Assembly: GCA_947489525.1 (NCBI GenBank)
Contig: CANLDW010000001.1
Coordinates: forward strand, 558,001 to 622,000
Length of the DNA stretch: 64,000 nucleotides
Direction: 5' to 3'
From: an uncultured Psychrobacter sp.
Lineage (GTDB): Bacteria; Pseudomonadota; Gammaproteobacteria; Pseudomonadales; Moraxellaceae
Shown here: positions 1 to 10,352 of the stretch, piece after piece
How positions within the stretch are numbered: the first letter of the stretch is position 1
Layout of the letters: each line of letters begins with the position of its first letter
The notes under the pieces: generated by a model
Seen by the model: only the letters and a program-made list of their open reading frames with translations
Told to the model about the DNA's origin: nothing
Database searches by the model: none
Program-made: the position numbers and the translations under genes

Positions 1-459
1 CGCACGGATAACTGGCACGATCACGCGCAGCAAATACTGCGTGAGTACCCAGATAAGCCTGTACCCAAAAAGGTTAAAGACTACTACAACAAGATGGTTA
101 CCTTGGACTTTTTGCGTGGTCCTGCAAATGTAATCTCCGCTGCTAAATGGGGTGCTATCAAAGTATTTAGAGGCGTCAAAGGGCCGATCAAATCTCCTTA
201 CTATACCTTTGATGATGTCAAAAACTGGGCGACCAATAATGCAGCGCTTGCGGCTGAAAACTTGATGCTCGCCTTGCGTGCTTACGGCTTTGACAGCTGT
301 CCTATGGGCGGCTTTGATGAGCCTGCTATGAAGCGTCTACTTGATCTGAGCGACGATCATCACATTGTGATGATGATCGGTGCAGGCGAGCGAGCGGACA
401 ATGGCATTTATAATAGCCAGTTTCGCTTTGAGCAAGAACAGCTCGTCCATTACGTTTAA
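1..459 (+). CDS. Nitroreductase family protein (3' part, cut by window edge)
   Basis: The reading frame is open from base 1, so the first ATG inside the window (94) is internal and the true start lies upstream. About 152 codons are visible. The residues resemble the C-terminal half of nitroreductase-fold flavoproteins: a helix rich in Ala/Leu (NAALAAENLMLALRAYGFDS) followed by CPMGGFDEPAMKRLL and a strand with MIGAGER, the usual 'AxxxGlxScpmggfd' signature of FMN-dependent NAD(P)H oxidoreductases. The substrate cannot be inferred. It stops 128 bases before gcvP and is probably a separate transcription unit. Family call is fairly secure, specific function is not. Confidence 0.75.
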   Translation, partial: RTDNWHDHAQQILREYPDKPVPKKVKDYYNKMVTLDFLRGPANVISAAKWGAIKVFRGVKGPIKSPYYTFDDVKNWATNNAALAAENLMLALRAYGFDSCPMGGFDEPAMKRLLDLSDDHHIVMMIGAGERADNGIYNSQFRFEQEQLVHYV

Positions 460-587
460 CTTGTTCTGTTCGTACTTGTCTTTTATAGCTCAGCGTGCTC
501 ATCGCCCTATCATAAAGCACGCTTATCGCTACATTTATATTGCGCCCCTAATGGCGCTACTATTTATCACCTTGCTAAAGGATTGTT

Positions 588-3491
588 ATGACTACCTCAC
601 AAAACCCGACGCTCGATACCTTTGACGGTTTATTTAACGAAGCGGAGTTTGTTTATCGCCATTTAGGCTCTAACGAAACCAAGCAAGCGGACTTGCTAAG
701 CGCTATCGGTTACGATGATATGGTAAGCTTTATCAATGATACGGTTCCCGAGCCGGTGCGCTTAAATAAAGATTTAGACCTGCCGCCTGCTATGAGTGAA
801 CATGCCGCTTTAGCTAAGCTACGCGCGATGGCAGATGACATTACCGTTAATAAAAGCTATATCGGTCAAGGCTACTCCCCGGTGCGTATGCCAGCGGTCA
901 TCCAGCGTAACGTACTCGAAAACCCGGGCTGGTACACCGCTTATACCCCTTATCAAGCTGAGATTGCTCAGGGTCGCTTAGAGGCGTTACTAAACTTCCA
1001 GCAAGTCTGTATTGATCTCACCGGACTTGAGATGGCAGGTGCTTCACTACTTGATGAAGCAACCGCTGCCGCCGAAGCGATGGCGATGTCCAAGCGCGTG
1101 AGCAAAAGTAAATCAAGCCAGTACTTCGTTGATGAGCGCGTCTATCCGCAAACGCTTGATGTCATTCATACCCGTGCCAAGTACTTTGGTTGGGAGGTTG
1201 TCGTTGGTGATTTTGACTTAGCCAAATCGGGCGATTACTTCGGGGCGTTGTTTCAATACGTGGGACAAGAGGGCGATGTTAAAGACTTAACGGACGTTAT
1301 CAGCGCGGTAAAAAAGAACAAGACTTACGTCAGCGTGGCAAGCGACATCATGAGCTTGGTACTACTAAAATCGCCTGCCGATATGGGCGCCGATGTCGCT
1401 CTAGGTAGTACGCAGCGCTTCGGTATCCCGATGGGTTTTGGTGGTCCGCACGCCGCCTACTTTGCGTTTTCGGACAAAGCCAAACGCTCAGCGCCGGGTC
1501 GTATCATTGGCGTGTCAAAAGACGCTGAGGGCAATACTGCGCTGCGTATGGCACTACAAACGCGCGAGCAGCACATCCGCCGCGAAAAAGCCAACTCCAA
1601 CATTTGTACCTCGCAAGTACTGCTTGCTAATCTCGCGGGTATGTACGCCGTTTATCATGGCCCAAGCGGGGTCAAACGCATTGCAACGCGCATCCATGCC
1701 TTTGCAACTGCCTTTGCCAATGTCATCGAACAAAACAAGGACAACGACACGTCTTTGAGCGTTGTTCACAAGCAATTCTTTGATACTGTCGTTGTGGACT
1801 GCGGCTCAGAGAAGCTTGCCACCCAAATCTTTGAAAACGCGGATAACGTCGGCTACAACTTATGGCGTCTAGGCACGGATAAGCTGGCGGTTGCCTTTAG
1901 CGAGACGAGCGATGAGGCGGACTTTAAAGTCTTAACACAGCTGTTCGTTAGCAAAGCGCATCAATTGCCGACCAAGGCGAGTATTTCGCTCGATAGCGCG
2001 CACCTACGTACCGACGATATCTTAACTCATCCGGTGTTTAATTCGCATCATACCGAGCATGAGATGCTGCGCTACTTAAAGTCGCTTGAGGATAAAGATC
2101 TGGCGATGAATCGCAGTATGATCTCGCTTGGTAGCTGCACCATGAAGCTCAACGCCACCAGTGAGATGCTACCGATCACCTGGCCTGAATTCGCCAATGT
2201 GCATCCGTTTGCACCGCGCGATCAAGTCACCGGCTACATTGCTATGATCGATAGCTTGCAAGATCAGCTCAAAGCAATTACTGGTTTTGATGATGTCTCC
2301 ATGCAGCCCAATTCTGGTGCCTCAGGCGAGTACGCGGGACTGCTTGCCATTCGCCGCTATCACGAGTCACTTGGCGAGACGCAGCGTGACGTTTGCCTAA
2401 TCCCCATGTCAGCGCACGGGACTAATCCTGCCACCGCGATGATGATGGGTATGCAAGTTGTCGTGGTCAAGACTGACGATAACGGTAACGTCGATATCGA
2501 CGATCTTACCGCAAAGTGCGAGGAGCACAGCAAGCGTCTGGGCGCACTGATGATTACTTACCCCTCAACACATGGCGTGTTCGAAGAAGGCGTGCGTAAG
2601 ATCTGTGATTTGGTTCACAAGCACGGCGGTCAGGTCTATATGGATGGCGCGAATATGAACGCGCAAGTAGGTATTATGCAGCCCGCTGACGTTGGCGCTG
2701 ATGTGCTGCACATGAATCTGCACAAGACCTTTTGTATTCCACATGGCGGCGGCGGTCCTGGTATGGGTCCTATCGGTATGCAAGCGCATCTTGCACCGTT
2801 TAAAGCCAATCATGTGCTAAGCCCGGTACACAATGCACCAAACGACTGCTCAGCAGTATCAGCGGCGCCGTATGGTTCAGCAAGTATCCTACCGATCTCA
2901 TGGATGTATATTACGATGATGGGCCGCGACGGTCTGCTTGAAGCCACGCACTTAGCGCTCTTAAATGCCAACTACATTGCCGATCAGCTCAAAGACGACT
3001 ATCCTGTGCTCTATGCTGGCAAGAATGGCCGCGTCGCTCACGAATGTATCATCGATATCCGTCCGCTAAAAGAAGAGACAGGTATTAGTGAAAGTGATAT
3101 CGCTAAGCGCTTGATGGATTATGGTTTTCACTCGCCAACCATGAGCTTTCCTGTCGCAGGCACGCTGATGATTGAGCCGACCGAGTCTGAATCCAAAGAA
3201 GAGCTAGATCGCTTTATCAGTGCGCTCAAGTCAATTAAAGCGGAGGCGATAAAAGCCAAAGCGGGCGATGATGGCTGGACGCTTGAAGACAACCCTCTAG
3301 TCAACGCGCCACATACTGCCTCTATGATTACGGACAGCGACTGGTCACATCCTTATAGCCGCGATACTGCCGCCTTCCCGCTGCCTTATGTGCGCGCGCA
3401 TAAGTTCTGGCCGAGCGTAGCGCGTGTTGATGACGTTTATGGCGATAAAAATCTCATGTGTTCTTGCCCTAGTATTGAGAACTACATGTAG
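588..3491 (+). CDS. gcvP: Glycine dehydrogenase (decarboxylating), P-protein of the glycine cleavage system
   Basis: This is the PLP enzyme that decarboxylates glycine and passes the aminomethyl group to the lipoyl arm of GcvH. The 967-residue length is that of the single-chain homodimeric P-protein. Two homologous halves are visible. The second carries the PLP lysine in [16 protein letters not shown] (Lys about residue 713), followed by the glycine-rich loop. The [13 protein letters not shown] stretch near residue 510 is also typical. The ATG start has an AAAGGA site 6 bases upstream. The gene stands alone: gcvT and gcvH are not next to it, and I saw no glycine riboswitch in the 128-bp leader. 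A strong hairpin terminator follows the stop. Confidence 0.97.
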   Translation: MTTSQNPTLDTFDGLFNEAEFVYRHLGSNETKQADLLSAIGYDDMVSFINDTVPEPVRLNKDLDLPPAMSEHAALAKLRAMADDITVNKSYIGQGYSPVRMPAVIQRNVLENPGWYTAYTPYQAEIAQGRLEALLNFQQVCIDLTGLEMAGASLLDEATAAAEAMAMSKRVSKSKSSQYFVDERVYPQTLDVIHTRAKYFGWEVVVGDFDLAKSGDYFGALFQYVGQEGDVKDLTDVISAVKKNKTYVSVASDIMSLVLLKSPADMGADVALGSTQRFGIPMGFGGPHAAYFAFSDKAKRSAPGRIIGVSKDAEGNTALRMALQTREQHIRREKANSNICTSQVLLANLAGMYAVYHGPSGVKRIATRIHAFATAFANVIEQNKDNDTSLSVVHKQFFDTVVVDCGSEKLATQIFENADNVGYNLWRLGTDKLAVAFSETSDEADFKVLTQLFVSKAHQLPTKASISLDSAHLRTDDILTHPVFNSHHTEHEMLRYLKSLEDKDLAMNRSMISLGSCTMKLNATSEMLPITWPEFANVHPFAPRDQVTGYIAMIDSLQDQLKAITGFDDVSMQPNSGASGEYAGLLAIRRYHESLGETQRDVCLIPMSAHGTNPATAMMMGMQVVVVKTDDNGNVDIDDLTAKCEEHSKRLGALMITYPSTHGVFEEGVRKICDLVHKHGGQVYMDGANMNAQVGIMQPADVGADVLHMNLHKTFCIPHGGGGPGMGPIGMQAHLAPFKANHVLSPVHNAPNDCSAVSAAPYGSASILPISWMYITMMGRDGLLEATHLALLNANYIADQLKDDYPVLYAGKNGRVAHECIIDIRPLKEETGISESDIAKRLMDYGFHSPTMSFPVAGTLMIEPTESESKEELDRFISALKSIKAEAIKAKAGDDGWTLEDNPLVNAPHTASMITDSDWSHPYSRDTAAFPLPYVRAHKFWPSVARVDDVYGDKNLMCSCPSIENYM

Positions 3492-3524
3492 TTATCGCTA
3501 AAGGACGCATCTTAAGCTAAAAAT

Positions 3525-3560
3525 AAACCTCCAAGTCAGTAGCTGATTTGGAGGTTTTTA
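3525..3560 (+). terminator. Rho-independent terminator after gcvP
   Basis: AAACCTCCAAGTCAG and CTGATTTGGAGGTTT form a 15-bp stem with one mismatch and a 3-base loop, followed by TTATT. It sits 33 bases after the gcvP stop. Confidence 0.85.
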
Positions 3561-3573
3561 TTGGTCTACAAGT

Positions 3574-3680
3574 TATAGTCGAACCCCTATTAAAGTGTTA
3601 CAGCGTTAGACTCGTTTAGCCTACTACTGTAGTACTTGCACTCGTCTGACTTGTACCACTTTTAATATTGATTGACTATA
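3574..3680 (+). repeat. 107-bp inverted-repeat-ended intergenic element, copy 1
   Basis: The sequence begins TATAGTCGAACC and ends with GATTGACTATA. The two ends pair imperfectly over about 27 bases (TATAGTC, TATTAAA, GTG and TAC blocks align), and the centre holds a small palindrome TACTACTGTAGTA. A second copy of identical length with only three mismatches lies at 48071-48177, and a diverged inverted copy at 43663-43795. It has no coding capacity. The TA at each end could be a target duplication, as with TA-inserting MITEs. It lies just behind the gcvP terminator and ahead of the hydrolase gene. Confidence 0.85.
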
Positions 3681-3772
3681 ATGATCGCTAATAACAGTTG
3701 ATAAGAAGAAAAATCCATAGGCTAATGATATTATACGCGTATTTGATGAATAATTATCGAGTGCCATTACCT

Positions 3773-4444
3773 ATGTCAACAAACCGCGTCATTCTGATTC
3801 ATGGCTTACATCAAGCCGCATTTGTTATGCGTCCGCTTGCCAAACGTTTGCAAGCAGCAGGTTTTACCACCAATCAATTCGGCTATCGCAGCATGCGCGA
3901 TAGTATCAAAACCAATAGCAAACGTTTAAATACTTGGCTTGAGACTCATTATAATCCTGATCAACCTATCGATCTCGTTGGACACAGTTTAGGCGGACTC
4001 ATCATTCGTGATTTTGTCGCGCACTATCCACAGTGGCAGATCGGTCGCTGCGTTACTCTTGGCACGCCGCACAATGGCAGTATTAGCGCGGATTATATAT
4101 GGCGATTACTTCCTGCTATCGTTGGTAGATCTTACGAGCAAGCGTTGGATGGGACGGTTGCGCCACTGCCAAAAGGTATTGCGCTTGGTGTTATCGCAGG
4201 CAATAAAGCTCAGGGTTTGGGACAGCCTATTTTAAGCTATCATAATCGCAAACTACGTAAGACTGGCAATACTCTAAACCATGACAGCTTCGCGCATGAT
4301 GGCACGGTTTATGTGTCAGAGACTGAGTTTGCCGGTGCTACCGATCACATTGTGCTGCCCGTCACCCATACTGGAATGCTGATGAATAAGGACGTGGCTC
4401 AGCAAGTGGTTTATTTTTTGAAAAATGATGAGTTTAAGCACTAA
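3773..4444 (+). CDS. Alpha/beta-hydrolase, small lipase/esterase-like
   Basis: The 223-residue product starts MSTNRVILIHGLHQAAF, so the HG oxyanion motif comes at about residue 10, as usual for this family. The nucleophile elbow is LVGHSLGGL. The ending, with a short 'DGTVYVSETEF...DHIVLPVTHTGML' stretch, supplies plausible Asp and His for the triad. It resembles the triacylglycerol-lipase/PGAP1-like esterases in which the elbow is followed by VTLGTPHNGS. In-frame starts upstream (TTG 3698, ATG 3725) would add about 25 residues with no family similarity, so I prefer 3773, though no good ribosome site marks it. Substrate unknown. It converges on rnd with one base between the stops. Confidence 0.8.
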   Translation: MSTNRVILIHGLHQAAFVMRPLAKRLQAAGFTTNQFGYRSMRDSIKTNSKRLNTWLETHYNPDQPIDLVGHSLGGLIIRDFVAHYPQWQIGRCVTLGTPHNGSISADYIWRLLPAIVGRSYEQALDGTVAPLPKGIALGVIAGNKAQGLGQPILSYHNRKLRKTGNTLNHDSFAHDGTVYVSETEFAGATDHIVLPVTHTGMLMNKDVAQQVVYFLKNDEFKH

Positions 4445-4445
4445 A

Positions 4446-5744
4446 CTACTTAACCCCCATGCCCTGCTTAAGCTCAACCTTATGTTCCTCAATGATAGGA
4501 ATCAAGGTATTAATGACCCAATCAGCGCGCCAGCCTTGCAAGCCCGTCGGTAGATCAGCTAAGTCCTTGTCATAGGCGATTACTTCATATAATTGGTGCA
4601 ACCATTTTTTACGCATCAGTACATTGGCAGGTACACCTAGATGTTCGGCATGGCTATCTATCGCCTTTTGTACTGCCTTTGATAGCACTTTATTTTTTGA
4701 GCGATACGGCGCTGGTAGACGCGGTGGTTGTTCTTGCACCGAGCGCTTCTTAGCCTCACTAATAATCTTTAACAGCTCCTCACCGTATAGACGCAGCATA
4801 TGACGATGTATCGTCGTCTTTTGTGCCAGCTGACGCATACTTGTCGGATCTTCGGTGATGATCTCGCGTACCGCTTGTTTTTTTATAATAAAAGTACGCG
4901 GCTGATTGGTAGCGCGCGCTAACTGCTCCCGCCACGTCGCCAACGCCTGCAATACTGTCATCTGCTGCGAGTTATAGCGGTAATCTGCCATCGTCAGGTA
5001 CATATCCTCATCCTTGACGTGCTGTGCCTCATATAGATCTTGAGCATAAAGCTGACAATCCGCCCAGACATAATCGTATAACCCTTGCTGTTTAAGCGCG
5101 TATTCAAGGCTCAGATACAGCGCGGGCAAAAAGCGCACATCATCAATGGCGTACTGCTCTTGCTCATCAGTGAGCGGACGCTGTAGCCAATCGGACTGGC
5201 TGTGCTCTTTATCAATGTGCCTATCGAGCTGATCAGCAAGCGCTTGCTGGTAGCCCATTTGCAGCTGCCCTGTTAGATAAGACAGCGCGATCTGGGTATC
5301 AAAGATATTGGTTAGTGGCGGGCAATCAGACAGCAGATAAAAGATCCCTAAGTCCTCGCCGCAGGCATGCCATATCGCTATATCAACCGCACTGAGCGCC
5401 GGCCACAACGTATCTAATTGCAATTGCGGCGCATCAAGCAAGTAAATATGATCGCCTGTATTGATCTGTATAAGTGCTAGGATTGGATAATAGGTATCGC
5501 GCTTGATAAACTCAGTGTCGAGCGCTACCCGGCCGCAGGTTTGCAAGGCTGCAACGACCGTATCCAGCTGCTCTTGCGCCTTGACCCAAGTGACTGGGAC
5601 GGCATCGGCACTATCTAGTAAAGCCTTAAGGTCAGGTACTGTTATATTTAAGTCTTGTCTTGAGCTATTAGAGCTTTGTTCCTCTAGGTTAAGGGGAGTC
5701 GCACCTTGATCTTGAGCGTTTGTACTGGATAGGGAGTCGGACAC
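4446..5744 (-). CDS. rnd: Ribonuclease D
   Basis: A 3'-5' exoribonuclease that trims tRNA precursors. The DEDD exonuclease domain is visible: RVALDTEFIKRDTYYP (Asp and Glu of Exo I), WHACGEDLGIF (Exo II region), DTQIALSYL, and AIDDVRFLPALY (Exo III). A HRDC domain follows in the second half (LQALATWREQLARATNQPRTFII). At 432 residues it is longer than the roughly 375 of the E. coli enzyme, mainly through a 55-residue Ser/Gln/Asn-rich N-terminal extension. The start is GTG (complement of 5742-5744). An upstream ATG at 5760 is out of frame. It lies about 150 bp downstream of recR on the same strand. Confidence 0.93.
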   Translation of the reverse strand: MSDSLSSTNAQDQGATPLNLEEQSSNSSRQDLNITVPDLKALLDSADAVPVTWVKAQEQLDTVVAALQTCGRVALDTEFIKRDTYYPILALIQINTGDHIYLLDAPQLQLDTLWPALSAVDIAIWHACGEDLGIFYLLSDCPPLTNIFDTQIALSYLTGQLQMGYQQALADQLDRHIDKEHSQSDWLQRPLTDEQEQYAIDDVRFLPALYLSLEYALKQQGLYDYVWADCQLYAQDLYEAQHVKDEDMYLTMADYRYNSQQMTVLQALATWREQLARATNQPRTFIIKKQAVREIITEDPTSMRQLAQKTTIHRHMLRLYGEELLKIISEAKKRSVQEQPPRLPAPYRSKNKVLSKAVQKAIDSHAEHLGVPANVLMRKKWLHQLYEVIAYDKDLADLPTGLQGWRADWVINTLIPIIEEHKVELKQGMGVK

Positions 5745-5893
5745 GGGCAGATACCTGCATAAATAAAGAAAAAGCGCCTAAGGTAGACGCTAAAAAAGGA
5801 AAAAGACGCACGTGATTATAACAATATAGTGTGCTTGAAGGAAAAACAATACGAGATAACTGTACTTATATTTGGGCTTAGAGTAGCTATATC

Positions 5894-6487
5894 TTATAAA
5901 AAAGAGCGGTTCTGCATAGCTTGACCCAAGGTCATGCTATCGAGATACTCAAGCTCGCCGCCCATAGGCACGCCTTGCGCTAGGCGCGTCACCTTTTTGA
6001 CATGACGACTAACTGCTTCACTAATAAAGTGCGCTGTGGTTTGACCTTCAACCGTAGTACCTGTAGCGAGGATAAGCTCCTCAACAGGCTCCTGTTTGAC
6101 GCGCCAAACCAGCTGATCAATGTTAAGATCATCAGCGCTAACCCCGTCAATAGGTGACAGATGACCACCTAACACAAAATAACGCCCTCGATAGCCTGCC
6201 GTTTGCTCAATCGCCATAACGTCCGCTGCCGTCTCGACAACACACAACAGACTATCATCACGCCGTGGGTCTTGGCATAGCGGACAGATCTCATCATCGC
6301 TAAAGCTATGACAGCGCTGACACTCCACGATATCACGCATGGCATCATCAAGGGCTTGCGCCAATGCCATACCCTGCGGACGCTTTTTGCTAAGCAGATG
6401 CAGAGCCATACGCTGGGCACTCTTTTGGCCGACTCCAGGCAAGACGCGTAGCTGCTTGACCAGCTGATCAAATTTGGCAGTAAGCAA
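5894..6487 (-). CDS. recR: Recombination mediator protein RecR
   Basis: RecR works with RecF/RecO to load RecA at gaps. The 197-residue protein has the complete family layout: an N-terminal helix-hairpin-helix ([19 protein letters not shown]), a four-cysteine zinc finger ([16 protein letters not shown]), and a Toprim domain beginning [16 protein letters not shown] and ending near [13 protein letters not shown]. The start codon is TTG. AAAGGAT lies 8 bases upstream, which supports this choice, and no ATG is nearby. It follows ybaB on the same strand, the classic ybaB-recR arrangement, but a hairpin lies between the two. Confidence 0.95.
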   Translation of the reverse strand: MLTAKFDQLVKQLRVLPGVGQKSAQRMALHLLSKKRPQGMALAQALDDAMRDIVECQRCHSFSDDEICPLCQDPRRDDSLLCVVETAADVMAIEQTAGYRGRYFVLGGHLSPIDGVSADDLNIDQLVWRVKQEPVEELILATGTTVEGQTTAHFISEAVSRHVKKVTRLAQGVPMGGELEYLDSMTLGQAMQNRSFL

Positions 6488-6533
6488 ATTATTATCCTTT
6501 ATCTCTTATATGTTAGCTATCAATAGCTATAAA

Positions 6534-6567
6534 AATGGGGTCGTATCTTGTCGATAACAACCCCATT
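6534..6567 (-). terminator. Terminator or attenuator between ybaB and recR
   Basis: On the minus strand AATGGGGT pairs with ACCCCATT around an 18-base loop, followed by TTTTAT. It lies after the ybaB stop and before recR, so it could lower read-through into recR. Confidence 0.5.
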
Positions 6568-6606
6568 ATTTGACTGCAATAGTCAGTATTTACAAGCTAT
6601 TACGTC

Positions 6607-6936
6607 CTAAAACATACCTTGCATGCCAGGTGGTAGACCCATACCTGCGGTCGCGCCAGCCATGGTTTCTTCATATAGCTCGTCAGCTTGGCGAACAGCG
6701 TCATTGATAGCAGCAGCAATCAAATCTTCAATCATATCTGGCTCATCCTCAAGCAAACTTGGATCAATGTTGATGCGCTTGACCACATGACGTCCCGTCA
6801 TAGTTACTTTAACTAAGCCGCTACCTGCTTCAGCATGGACTTCTTTATTCGCCAGCTCTTTTTTAGCCGTCTCAACATTCGCCTCGACTTTCTTTTGCAT
6901 GGTTTGCGCTTGTTGCATTAGTGCTTGAATATTCAT
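6607..6936 (-). CDS. ybaB: YbaB/EbfC nucleoid-associated protein
   Basis: A small DNA-binding protein of 109 residues, the family's usual length. The start [18 protein letters not shown], the central strand [21 protein letters not shown], and the Gly/Met-rich end [12 protein letters not shown] are all characteristic. The family forms dimers that bind DNA and influence nucleoid structure. It sits directly upstream of recR, as in most bacteria. Normally dnaX precedes it, but here metZ lies upstream on the same strand, so the dnaX-ybaB-recR operon has been split. Confidence 0.93.
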   Translation of the reverse strand: MNIQALMQQAQTMQKKVEANVETAKKELANKEVHAEAGSGLVKVTMTGRHVVKRINIDPSLLEDEPDMIEDLIAAAINDAVRQADELYEETMAGATAGMGLPPGMQGMF

Positions 6937-7023
6937 AATTGCCTCTTTTTTGTACTGTAAATAAGATAATAAAGGAGTAAATAGGTCGCGCTACAAATTG
7001 CCCGACAAAGTATAACGCTATCT

Positions 7024-8319
7024 TTATAAACTGTCTAAACCGCGTGCTAGATCTTTGATGATATCGTCAGCGTCCTCAAGCCCTACCGATAGTCGGATAA
7101 GACCGTCTTTTACGCCAGCCTCAGCACGTGCCTCAGGGGTTAAGCGAAAATGAGTCGTTGTCGCTGGATGAGTAATGGTCGTTTTGGCATCGCCTAAGTT
7201 ATTAGTGATAGAGATCATCTTTGTAGAATCAATAACGTGCCAAGCCGCCGATTTTTCATCGTTGTAGTCCGAATTTGTTGTAGACGGCTTTACTTCAAAA
7301 CCCATAATCGCGCCGTAACCGTTTTTCATGTGGTGCTGGGCGGTTGCTAGCTCGTGCGCAGGATGATCGCTTAACCCTGAAAAATGCACAGTGCTTACAC
7401 TGGGATGGCTCACCAAAAACTGGGCGACTTGATTGGCACTATCGCAGTGCGCCTGCATACGCAGCTTTAGCGTCTCAAGACCTTTGGTAAAGACCCAAGC
7501 GTTAAATGGACTCATACTGATACCGCCTGAGCGTACCACTGTAAAAGCCTCTTGCATAAGTGCGTCACTACCGACCAGCGCGCCACCCAATACGCGCCCT
7601 TGGCCATCCAAATATTTAGTCGCTGAATGAATGACCACATCAGCGCCTAAGTCTAGAGGACGCTGTAGCGCTGGGGTCGCAAAACAGTTATCAACCACTA
7701 ATAAGATATCATTAGCTTTGCACAGCTTACTTAAAAACCCAATATCACAAATTTGTGCTAAAGGATTGCTTGGGCTTTCGCAGTAAATCACTTTGGTATT
7801 AGGCTGCACAGCATTGGCCCACGCCTCATTGTCAAAGCAGTCTACATAGCTGACCTCAACGCCATACTTCATCATATACGTGTTAAATAGCCCAATTGAA
7901 GAGCCGAAAAGTTGGTTGGCAGCTAGCAGATGATCGCCTGCCTTTAGATAAGCCAGACACATGGTCAAGATCGCGCCCATGCCTGAGGCTGTTGCTACTG
8001 CGCGCTCGCCATTCTCCAGCGCTGCAAGGCGACGCTCAAAAGTACGTACACTTGGATTGGTATGGCGGGAGTAGACATTGCCTGTTTTAGTCCCATTAAA
8101 ATGCGCGGCTGCATCCTCAGCTGAGGCGTAAACATAAGAGCTGGTGGTAAAGATAGGTTCTGAGTGCTCACCCTCATCGGTACGATGTTGTCCAGCACGT
8201 ACTGCGATCGTTTGCATACCGTAGTCCAGTGTCAAGTCGAGGGCATCGTTACGCCAGTTCTCATCTCGATTATCGGTTGGATCTACAGGGTGGTTATCAA
8301 ACGTGTGCGACTGACTCAT
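7024..8319 (-). CDS. metZ: O-succinylhomoserine sulfhydrylase
   Basis: A PLP enzyme of the Cys/Met metabolism family (about 431 residues) that makes homocysteine from O-succinylhomoserine and sulfide in methionine synthesis. Visible features: YSRHTNPSVRTFERRLAALE near residue 75, the glycine-rich ATASGMGAIL, the Asp in VVDNCFATPALQ, and the PLP lysine in HSATKYLDGQGRVLGGALVG. The GQGRVLGG sequence after the lysine favours MetZ over MetB or MetC. An alternative ATG at 8331 would add four residues. I chose 8319 because GGAA lies at a sensible spacing upstream. Single gene; no riboswitch was recognised in the 266-bp leader. Confidence 0.9.
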   Translation of the reverse strand: MSQSHTFDNHPVDPTDNRDENWRNDALDLTLDYGMQTIAVRAGQHRTDEGEHSEPIFTTSSYVYASAEDAAAHFNGTKTGNVYSRHTNPSVRTFERRLAALENGERAVATASGMGAILTMCLAYLKAGDHLLAANQLFGSSIGLFNTYMMKYGVEVSYVDCFDNEAWANAVQPNTKVIYCESPSNPLAQICDIGFLSKLCKANDILLVVDNCFATPALQRPLDLGADVVIHSATKYLDGQGRVLGGALVGSDALMQEAFTVVRSGGISMSPFNAWVFTKGLETLKLRMQAHCDSANQVAQFLVSHPSVSTVHFSGLSDHPAHELATAQHHMKNGYGAIMGFEVKPSTTNSDYNDEKSAAWHVIDSTKMISITNNLGDAKTTITHPATTTHFRLTPEARAEAGVKDGLIRLSVGLEDADDIIKDLARGLDSL

Positions 8320-8630
8320 AAGGGGTTCCATAGCAGTAAATGTAGCGCGCTTTATTTTTTAGAGTGCAAAAGGCGTCGTAATGGCTTAGATACACGCTGC
8401 ACTTATAAAGACTTTTATTGGCAGCTATAATAACACGCCCACTTCGTTTAGACATGTTTTCAAACGTTATTGTGATCACTAAACAACCTATAATCTAGCA
8501 ATCTTTGATAAAGCACTCAAGTATAGGCAACCCTACATTTAAACATTAGTCGCCCCATCGCCAACACAACCTTATCGGTGTTATTATGTCCTCTTTCAGA
8601 CCCTTTTTAAGCCTCTCAAGGTCATCTCGT

Positions 8631-10283
8631 ATGTCAAATTTTAATACTTCAATTCCTAAGTTATCTTTTGGTATAACGCTTGGAATAACACTGAGTCTTA
8701 GCGGCTGCCAAAATCTACCTAAACAGCCGCATCTACCTGAGAGTCAAGCGCTGTCCAAAAGACTCAACGACCTATATAAACAAGATGAGAGAGCCACAAC
8801 CGATCTTGAGACTGCAACTACTGAACAGACAAGCGATCAGCCTGATCTGGCGGCAACGATCAGTGAACAAAACAGCATTCACCCTGATCTATCAGGTTAT
8901 CATCCTATTATAACGGGTGCCAATGCCTTTGCTGCGCGCAGTATACTAACCAGTATGGCGACACGTAGTATTGATATGCAGTACTACATTTGGCACAACG
9001 ATCAAGCAGGTCAGTTGATGCTAAAGGACTTATGGGAAGCCGCTGAGCGCGGTGTTATCGTCCGTTTACTTATTGATGATTTTAATTCCAATGCTGGGCT
9101 TGATCAGCAATTACTACGCTTCTCACGTCACCCTAACATTGCCGTACGCATTATCAATCCCCTCATGCACCGTAAGTTCCAAGCGTTAAACTTTGTGACT
9201 GGTTTACCGCGTATCAATCGGCGGATGCATAATAAAAGCATGATTTTTGATAAGCAAATCACCATCATCGGTGGACGTAATATTGGTGATGAGTACTTAA
9301 GTAACGATCAAAACAGCCAATTTGCTGATCTGGACGTGTTACTGATCGGCAAAGTTGTCGCAGACATAGACAATAGCTTTGCCAGCTACTGGTCAGCGCC
9401 GATCTCTTTTGATATCGAAACCATCGTAACGGCAGATGATAACGTCACTAGCGACTTTTTAGCCGGTCTCGACAAGCTTGATCGTGATGAGAAAAACAAT
9501 ACGCGTAGCAGCCTATCTGTTTACAGAAGCGCTGTGGAAGACTCCTCCATTGATACTGACCTGCTTAACAAACGCGTGCCGTTTCGCTGGACGCAGATGC
9601 AGTTTTTAAGCGATGACGTCGGTAAGCTGACTAAAAGCGTACCTACTGATACCAACCTTGTGAGTCAACTGCGCACGCTGTTAGGCAATCCATCCAAAAA
9701 ACTAACGATTATCTCTTCCTATTTTGTCCCTACAACTGACGGCGTTGACACTCTAGTACAGTTAGCTGAGTCAGGCGTTGATATTAAGATTTTGACCAAC
9801 TCGTTTGATGCAACCGATGTCACCGCTGTGCACTCAGGTTATAGTCAGTGGCGACCTAAGCTCTTGCGTTCTGGTATCAAAATCTACGAGCTCAAATCCA
9901 CCGCTTCTGAGGAAAAACGCGAAAACAAGCTGTGGCGCGCGCGCAGTCAATCCTCAACCAGCCTGCATGCCAAGACCTTTGCCGTCGACGATTATCAAGT
10001 GTTTATCGGCTCCTACAATGTCGATCCGCGCTCCGCAAATATCAATACGGAGATGGGCGTTATCATCAATGATGACGAGCTTGCCCGCCAGCTGCATGAG
10101 GCGCTCGATGAAGATTTATTAACGCAAGCTTATGAGGTAAAACTTAACGCTGATAATAAGCTTGAATGGCATACGATTGAGGAAGATCAAAAGATCGTTT
10201 ATACCTCTGAGCCGCGTCTTGATATGAGTGATTATATTTGGCTTAAGATTATGTCATGGCTACCTATTGACTGGTTGCTATAG
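8631..10283 (+). CDS. Phospholipase D/cardiolipin-synthase-like lipoprotein
   Basis: About 550 residues with two HKD catalytic motifs: RRMHNKSMIFDKQITIIGGR and SLHAKTFAVDDYQVFIGSYN, each followed by the expected Gly and Asn/Asp residues. The N-terminus (FGITLGITLSLSGC) is a lipoprotein signal with an LSGC lipobox, so the enzyme is probably anchored to a membrane on the periplasmic side. Family members transfer phosphatidyl groups or cleave phospholipids; the substrate here is unknown. I prefer ATG 8631 because AAGG precedes it and it gives a normal-length signal peptide. ATG 8586 is in frame and would add 15 residues. It has no operon partner. Confidence 0.87.
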   Translation: MSNFNTSIPKLSFGITLGITLSLSGCQNLPKQPHLPESQALSKRLNDLYKQDERATTDLETATTEQTSDQPDLAATISEQNSIHPDLSGYHPIITGANAFAARSILTSMATRSIDMQYYIWHNDQAGQLMLKDLWEAAERGVIVRLLIDDFNSNAGLDQQLLRFSRHPNIAVRIINPLMHRKFQALNFVTGLPRINRRMHNKSMIFDKQITIIGGRNIGDEYLSNDQNSQFADLDVLLIGKVVADIDNSFASYWSAPISFDIETIVTADDNVTSDFLAGLDKLDRDEKNNTRSSLSVYRSAVEDSSIDTDLLNKRVPFRWTQMQFLSDDVGKLTKSVPTDTNLVSQLRTLLGNPSKKLTIISSYFVPTTDGVDTLVQLAESGVDIKILTNSFDATDVTAVHSGYSQWRPKLLRSGIKIYELKSTASEEKRENKLWRARSQSSTSLHAKTFAVDDYQVFIGSYNVDPRSANINTEMGVIINDDELARQLHEALDEDLLTQAYEVKLNADNKLEWHTIEEDQKIVYTSEPRLDMSDYIWLKIMSWLPIDWLL

Positions 10284-10352
10284 TACTGGTCATCGTTTTA
10301 CTGTACTACGTTCAAACGCTTATACAAGATTTATTACCCCTATTTAGCTCAG

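Noticed and set aside
460-587. Glycine riboswitch ahead of gcvP
   Set aside because: The 128-base leader lacks tandem aptamer features; only a loose hairpin AGCGTGCT/AGCACGCT with a 26-base loop and no T-tract was found.
1438-2813. Several open frames (+ and -) within gcvP
   Set aside because: All lie inside the long, well-conserved gcvP frame and show no family similarity.
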